From CAYSCW01 sp964429795 (GTDB taxonomy: Bacteria; Acidobacteriota; Aminicenantia; Aminicenantales; Aminicenantaceae): DNA of 64,000 nt. The position numbers were made by a program, and so were the translations under genes. The stretch is taken from contig CAYSCW010000001.1 of the NCBI GenBank assembly GCA_964429795.1, forward strand, positions 186,001 to 250,000. Reading direction: 5' to 3'. This document shows positions 59,967 to 64,000 of the stretch, piece after piece (position 1 is the first letter of the stretch; each line of letters begins with the position of its first letter). Below the pieces are notes generated by a model. The model ran no database searches and was not told the DNA's origin. It was given only the letters and a program-made list of their open reading frames with translations.

Positions 59967-60716
59967 ATGAGGACAGGGATCTTATTATTGATTACAGCTT
60001 TATTTCTGAATTTTTCTGGATGTGCCACTCATAAAGAATCGGTCACATCTCCCCCAGAGTCTTTAGAAAAAGATTACAATTTTTATTTAAACCAAGGGAG
60101 TTTGCTCATCAGAAAGGCTGATTACTCCAAGGCGATAGACCAGATTAATAAGGCAATAGCTTTAAAACCTGACGCCTCGCAAGCTTATAATCTTTTAGGA
60201 ATCGCCTATTTTTTTGAGAGAAAATATAATTTGGCTATGGAAAAGTTTGAAAAGGCATTAGATCTGGATTCTTCCTATGCCCAGGCTTATGGCAATTTAG
60301 GAAATGCATACCTCATGAGACAGCAATTTGAAGAAGCAAAAAAAATGTTCAATAAGGCTCTTTCAATCTCTCCTAACCTTGTCTCAGCAAATTATAGTCT
60401 AGGAGCCCTTCTCTTAAACCAAGGGAAAATTGAAGAGGGAATGCGCTATATTTCTAGAGGAATTGAGCTGGATCCCAATTTTTTGGAAAGACACAAAGCA
60501 CTTGTCGCTGAATTTTCTTCTCCTGGATTTAACTCACCAGAAGCCTATTTTGTCTTTGCCAGAGCTTATGCCGCAATAGATGATATAGAAAAGACTGTAG
60601 AATATCTGAAAAAGGCGGAAAAAGCAGGCTTTAAGGATTGGTATAGGATCGAGGAAGAAAAGGAGTTTGAAAAAATCAGGCAAGACCCGAGAATAAAGCA
60701 GTATATAAAAAAGTAA
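59967..60716 (+). CDS. TPR-repeat lipoprotein
   Basis: The 249-residue protein has a lipoprotein signal (LLLITALFLNFSGCATH, lipobox SGC) and four to five TPR units (YNFYLNQGSLLIRKADYSKA, AYNLLGIAYFFERKYNLAM, AYGNLGNAYLMRQQFEEAK, ANYSLGALLLNQGKIEEGM). The last ~40 residues form another helical hairpin ending IRQDPRIKQYIKK. AGAAGGAGG precedes the ATG. TPR lipoproteins of this size serve as scaffolds at the outer membrane (PilF/NlpI type). The partner is unknown. Confidence 0.87.
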   Translation: MRTGILLLITALFLNFSGCATHKESVTSPPESLEKDYNFYLNQGSLLIRKADYSKAIDQINKAIALKPDASQAYNLLGIAYFFERKYNLAMEKFEKALDLDSSYAQAYGNLGNAYLMRQQFEEAKKMFNKALSISPNLVSANYSLGALLLNQGKIEEGMRYISRGIELDPNFLERHKALVAEFSSPGFNSPEAYFVFARAYAAIDDIEKTVEYLKKAEKAGFKDWYRIEEEKEFEKIRQDPRIKQYIKK

Positions 60717-60821
60717 AACAAAGAAGAAAAAAATCTTCAGCAGTGATCAGAGTTTCCCATCTTATTATTCCTTGAGACGGAGATAATTAGATCACTTAGA
60801 ATTAAACCAGAAGAAAAAAGA

Positions 60822-62174
60822 ATGAGGATCAATCAATGGCTAAAGGCGTTGGCATTTACACTCGTTTTCCTGAACGTCAGTCTTAGTCATGCTTTTGAAA
60901 AACAGGCTGACGGCATCTTACTCTGGCTGAAAAAAGAGAGGAAAACCGANNNNNNNNNNNNNNNNNNNNNNNNNNNNNNNNNNNNNNNNNNNNNNNNNNN
61001 NNNNNNNNNNNNNNNNNNNNNNNNNNNNNNNNNNNNNNNNNNNNNNNNNCGAGTCCAGCGGGATAAAGGTACGGTTGCTTTCTATAATGCGGACGGCCGA
61101 TTGATTCTGCAGGAGAAGATGGGCGGCAGTAAAATCATCACGCCTGCGGAAGTCATGGGAGAGAAAACCTACCATATTCAGCAGCTTTTCAACTCACCCG
61201 AGGATGAAGCGTTCTACGGGCTGGGACAGCATCAGAATGATATCATGAACTACAAAGGGAATGATGTGGATCTCTGGCAGCATAATATTGTCGCCGTTGT
61301 CCCTTTCTTGGTCTCCAGCAGGAATTACGGCATTTTGTGGGACAATAATTCTTGCACGAAATTCGGGGACATACGGGACTATCAGCCGTTGGCATCGCTA
61401 ATCCTGTATGACAGAGAAGGCAAAAAAGGCGGGTTTACCGCTGAGTATTATCAAACGCCAGATTTCCAGTCACCGTTTGCTTCGCGCACTGAAAGGAGTA
61501 TTGAACACGAGTTTATTGATGCCTATGGCACGTTTCCCGAAGAGCTCGATCTTAACCGGACCAGTGTCCGTTGGAGCGGTGAAATCGAGACTCGTGAAGC
61601 GGGCGTTCATAAATTCAGGCTCTATTGTTCCGGTTATACAAAAATGTGGTGGAACGGCAAGCTGATGGTAGACTCATGGCGGCAGGGTTGGCTGCCCTGG
61701 ACGCACTTGATGCGCCTGCCGATGGAAACCGGAAAGCGCTATGCGATCAGGATCGAGTGGGCGCCAAGATCGGGCCAGGCCTTCATTGGATTTAAGCACT
61801 TGGGACCTGAGAACGAAGAGAATAAGAATACCCTTTCCCTCTGGTCCGAAGTGGCCGATCAGATCGATTATTACTTTGTCTACGGGGATCATTTGGATCA
61901 GGTCATTCGAGGGTACCGTGAAATTACAGGCAAGGCGCCCATGATGCCGAAGTGGGCCATGGGCCTGTGGCAGTGCCGGGAACGTTACCGGTCGCTGACA
62001 ATCGGCACCCGCCAGGAAGAATTCCCCGGTATGCTAAAGGAGCGGTCTTTTGAGATCGTTTGGGTCAACAAAGAAAATCCCGCCGGCTTTGATCTTGACG
62101 GCGCCCCCGCTCAGGCTGTTCGTTATGATGGAAACGAGCTGGTCGTGATACAGAAAAAACAATCAATGGACTAG
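60822..62174 (+). pseudogene. Glycoside hydrolase family 31 remnant, catalytic barrel missing
   Basis: After a signal-like N-terminus (LKALAFTLVFLNVSLSHAF) and a 100-N gap (60950-61049), the N-terminal GH31 beta-sandwich is clear (EDEAFYGLGQHQNDIMNYKG, DLWQHNIVAVVPFLVSS), with an inserted PA14 domain (GFTAEYYQTPDFQ, GVHKFRLYCSGYTKMWWNG). Then comes YREITGKAPMMPKWAMGLWQ, which normally opens the catalytic barrel. Instead of the barrel, the sequence passes in frame from CRERYRS to LTIGTRQEEFPGMLKERSF, the C-terminal DUF5110-like sandwich. About 400 residues, including both catalytic Asp, are absent. The protein cannot be an alpha-glucosidase or xylosidase. Confidence 0.85.
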
Positions 62175-62411
62175 GTATATGTACGGATAAACAGATTCTC
62201 TACTCTGCAGCAGTAAGACGATCATTTTTGAGTCAGTTGGGAAAAGGCTTTCTTCCGGTTCGAAGTCCTCTGCTATTTTTTGTTTTTGGGAACTATCGAC
62301 ACGATGACATAGCGTCCTCTGGAGAAGTATTCACTAGGGGAAACGTTTGACTTTCTAGGGGCTTTGGCATAGCATCTGATCGATTAACAAAAGGATAAAA
62401 GGAAGATAGAA

Positions 62412-62996
62412 ATGAGAAAAAGGAAATTTTTACCCAAGCTTATCATGATCTTCATCTCGACTTTTTTTCTATTCAGTATGCCGGAAAGTCTGATTTGTGA
62501 AAACGGCTTAACAGTAAAAAATGCAGATGACTTCCGAACAAGTGAAACAATCTCGGTTCATGGCTGGAACTGGCTTAAACAAGCCGGGCAGATCGCTGAA
62601 TGGACATGGAAGCCCATTGACGTGGATCCAGCAGAGGCCTGCCTTAATTTTGAGCTTTTGGTCACGAACAAGAGCAATGGGGGGAGTGGGTACAGCTGCA
62701 GGGTAAAAGTGATCATCAATGATCTCGGGGGCAACTTTGTGTTCTCCGGGACAGCCATGCTTTCCAATCCCTTCCGCCCAAAATATCCTGATGACACAAA
62801 CGGAAAGGGTTACCCAGCATATGGATCATTCTGTGGATCCAAGCTTGCGAGAATATTGAAGAAAGGATTTAAAGCAAGGATTGAGTGGCCTCCGCTAGGC
62901 AGCCACAATCACTTTGCTGTCTCCAGGGATAAAGTGACTCTCGCCTATGTCGAGGGCCCTTCAAGCCAGAAAGCCAGGCGGGAGAGGCAGAAATAA
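62412..62996 (+). CDS. Secreted protein of unknown function
   Basis: The 194-residue protein has a signal peptide (LIMIFISTFFLFSMPESLIC). The mature domain looks beta-rich (GQIAEWTWKPIDVDPAEACL, FELLVTNKSNGGSGYSCRV, GNFVFSGTAMLSNPFRPKYP) with four Cys after the signal. It might be a carbohydrate- or ligand-binding sandwich. No family is recognised. AAAGGAAGATAGAA precedes the ATG. The neighbouring GH31 remnant hints at an old sugar-related locus. Confidence 0.68.
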   Translation: MRKRKFLPKLIMIFISTFFLFSMPESLICENGLTVKNADDFRTSETISVHGWNWLKQAGQIAEWTWKPIDVDPAEACLNFELLVTNKSNGGSGYSCRVKVIINDLGGNFVFSGTAMLSNPFRPKYPDDTNGKGYPAYGSFCGSKLARILKKGFKARIEWPPLGSHNHFAVSRDKVTLAYVEGPSSQKARRERQK

Positions 62997-63129
62997 TAAA
63001 ACGTTCCTTGAGTTGACCGTCACTTTAAACGACAGCAGATGAAAACCGGACAAAACAGAAAGAATTAAAAGACTGACATGCGGGATTCTTTGTAATCAAT
63101 TAAAACTTCACATGATGAGAGGTTCAAAC

Positions 63130-63927
63130 ATGGATTGGAATTCTATAATAAAAAAAATTATTTACTTTTTTTTGATGATGGGAACAGTCGCCAGTCTTCA
63201 TTTTCTTGCCTTTGTTCAAGAGAACAAGCTTGAGAACCTGATCGATAGAGTAGCGATGCGGCATGACTCTTACCCCGAGTATCATAGCTGGGAGGCTTTA
63301 GCTGTCTTGACCGAGACAGAGATGGATAAAGACTGGCAACCTCAAAAGGTGACAGTCATAGAAAAGATCCTTAAAGTTGTAAATGATGAGGAAACCGATG
63401 AAGTGCTTCAGGTTCTCGAAACAGAAAAAGGCGTGACAAAAGATATTACGGAAAAATACATCAGAAAGGCAGAAAAGGAAAAAGATAAAAAGAAATCTAA
63501 AGAGGGAGAGCATAAGACTGAAAAGGAAGAAGACAAAGGAGCGATAAAATTGTCTAAGGATGAGATTTTTCCCTTTAATGAGGAAAAAAGAAAAAAATAT
63601 GAATTTATCATGCTGGAAAGTTCTTATATTGGAGGCCAGGAGATCTATGTTCTTGAATCCAGGACAAAAATCAAAAGCGAAGACCTTTGGGAGGGTATAT
63701 ACTCCATCGATAAGGCAAGTTTCGATGTTTTAAAGGTCAAACTGAAGCCTTCGAGAAATCCTAAGCATATCAAAGAATTTGAGATAGAAATGAGTTTTCA
63801 GGTTCTTCCGGAAGGCTATTTTGTCTTGCAAAAGTCAAAAGCGAGGATCGATGGAGGAATATTTATCAAGAAGATAAGGATGACAGTTGAGGAAGAACGT
63901 TCTAGTTATAAAATAATAAAAGAATAG
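63130..63927 (+). CDS. Exported LolA-like / outer membrane lipoprotein-sorting-like protein
   Basis: Start 63130 follows GAGAGG at 7 bp and gives 265 residues; an ATG at 63112 would add six. A hydrophobic segment (IIYFFLMMGTVASLHFLAFV) is followed by a beta-rich part with VTVIEKILKVVNDEETDEVL, a very charged Lys/Glu insert (~residues 120-150), and then YIGGQEIYVLESRTKIKSED, GIYSIDKASFDVLKVKLKPS and a closing strand. The antiparallel strand pattern resembles the LolA/LolB-like fold seen in outer membrane lipoprotein-sorting proteins, but the assignment is tentative. Confidence 0.6.
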   Translation: MDWNSIIKKIIYFFLMMGTVASLHFLAFVQENKLENLIDRVAMRHDSYPEYHSWEALAVLTETEMDKDWQPQKVTVIEKILKVVNDEETDEVLQVLETEKGVTKDITEKYIRKAEKEKDKKKSKEGEHKTEKEEDKGAIKLSKDEIFPFNEEKRKKYEFIMLESSYIGGQEIYVLESRTKIKSEDLWEGIYSIDKASFDVLKVKLKPSRNPKHIKEFEIEMSFQVLPEGYFVLQKSKARIDGGIFIKKIRMTVEEERSSYKIIKE

Positions 63928-64000
63928 AATTTATTATGCCCTTTGATTTTTTAAACTTCCCCAGATGAGAAGTATGGAGATTTGATTTGAAAGACAAAAT

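Noticed and set aside
62200..62275. tRNA-like GGTTCGAAGTCC segment
   Set aside because: The flanking bases cannot form the T stem, and no acceptor or anticodon stem can be built around it.

Overview
The window reads as a chromosomal contig from an uncultured, diderm (Gram-negative) bacterium, probably a metagenome assembly because it contains two 100-N scaffold gaps (24902-25001 and 60950-61049). A complete Tol-Pal system, TonB-like proteins, lipoproteins with lipoboxes and a beta-barrel protein show an outer membrane. The mix of prolyl oligopeptidase, tricorn protease, S15 hydrolase, DUF5916 protein, M56/BlaI pair and many secreted proteins of unknown function resembles what I know of Candidatus Aminicenantes (OP8) and neighbouring Acidobacteriota-like lineages. 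That placement is inference. No rRNA, tRNA, CRISPR array, integrase, transposase or phage gene was seen.

Layout. 1-7.1 kb: end of PTS enzyme I, a small cupin, and a reverse-strand tolQ-tolR-tolA-tolB / pal-cpoB-ssb cluster with an internal consensus promoter before pal. 6.6-7.0 kb: two palindromic non-coding elements. 7.1-9.1 kb: KtrB/KtrA potassium uptake. 9.2-10.9 kb: a TetR-controlled operon whose outer-membrane and RND genes are reduced to remnants. 11-19.3 kb: an aminotransferase, a toast-rack lipoprotein, a shortened arsenite methyltransferase, two tandem amino acid permeases each fused to universal-stress domains, and an amidohydrolase remnant. 19.5-27.3 kb: an esterase, an S15 hydrolase flanked by two ~250 bp direct repeats, and a TonB-like gene coupled to an unknown gene. 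27.4-29.5 kb: M56 peptidase and BlaI repressor with a clear double operator. 29.7-35.7 kb: histidine kinase, response regulator with a GcvH-like domain, and a HEAT/P-loop/WD40 protein in one operon. 36-45 kb: a frameshifted epimerase, prolyl oligopeptidase, zinc-ribbon membrane protein, ECF sigma/anti-sigma pair and tricorn protease. 45-50.8 kb: an HTH/nucleotidyltransferase pair with three evenly spaced palindromes, a DUF5916 gene interrupted by TGA, a class V aminotransferase and a methyltransferase. 50.8-56.1 kb: a second ECF operon and a double-length CorC/HlyC protein. 56.3-64 kb: a cysteine-rich secreted protein next to a zinc metalloprotease, unknown secreted proteins, a TPR lipoprotein, and a GH31 gene without its catalytic barrel.

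Three themes link the regions. (1) Peptide and amino acid use: several secreted peptidases plus amino acid permeases and aminotransferases. (2) Envelope signalling: two ECF pairs, BlaI/M56, TetR and a two-component system, several with readable operator or promoter sequence. (3) Gene decay: five genes keep both ends but lack their middle, three others carry a single in-frame stop or frameshift, and a family of ~144 bp palindromic elements lies between genes, once at the broken end of a gene. The strongest candidates for undescribed biology are the kinase/GcvH-like regulator/HEAT-NTPase-WD40 operon, the cysteine-rich protein and metalloprotease pair, and the HTH/nucleotidyltransferase module.
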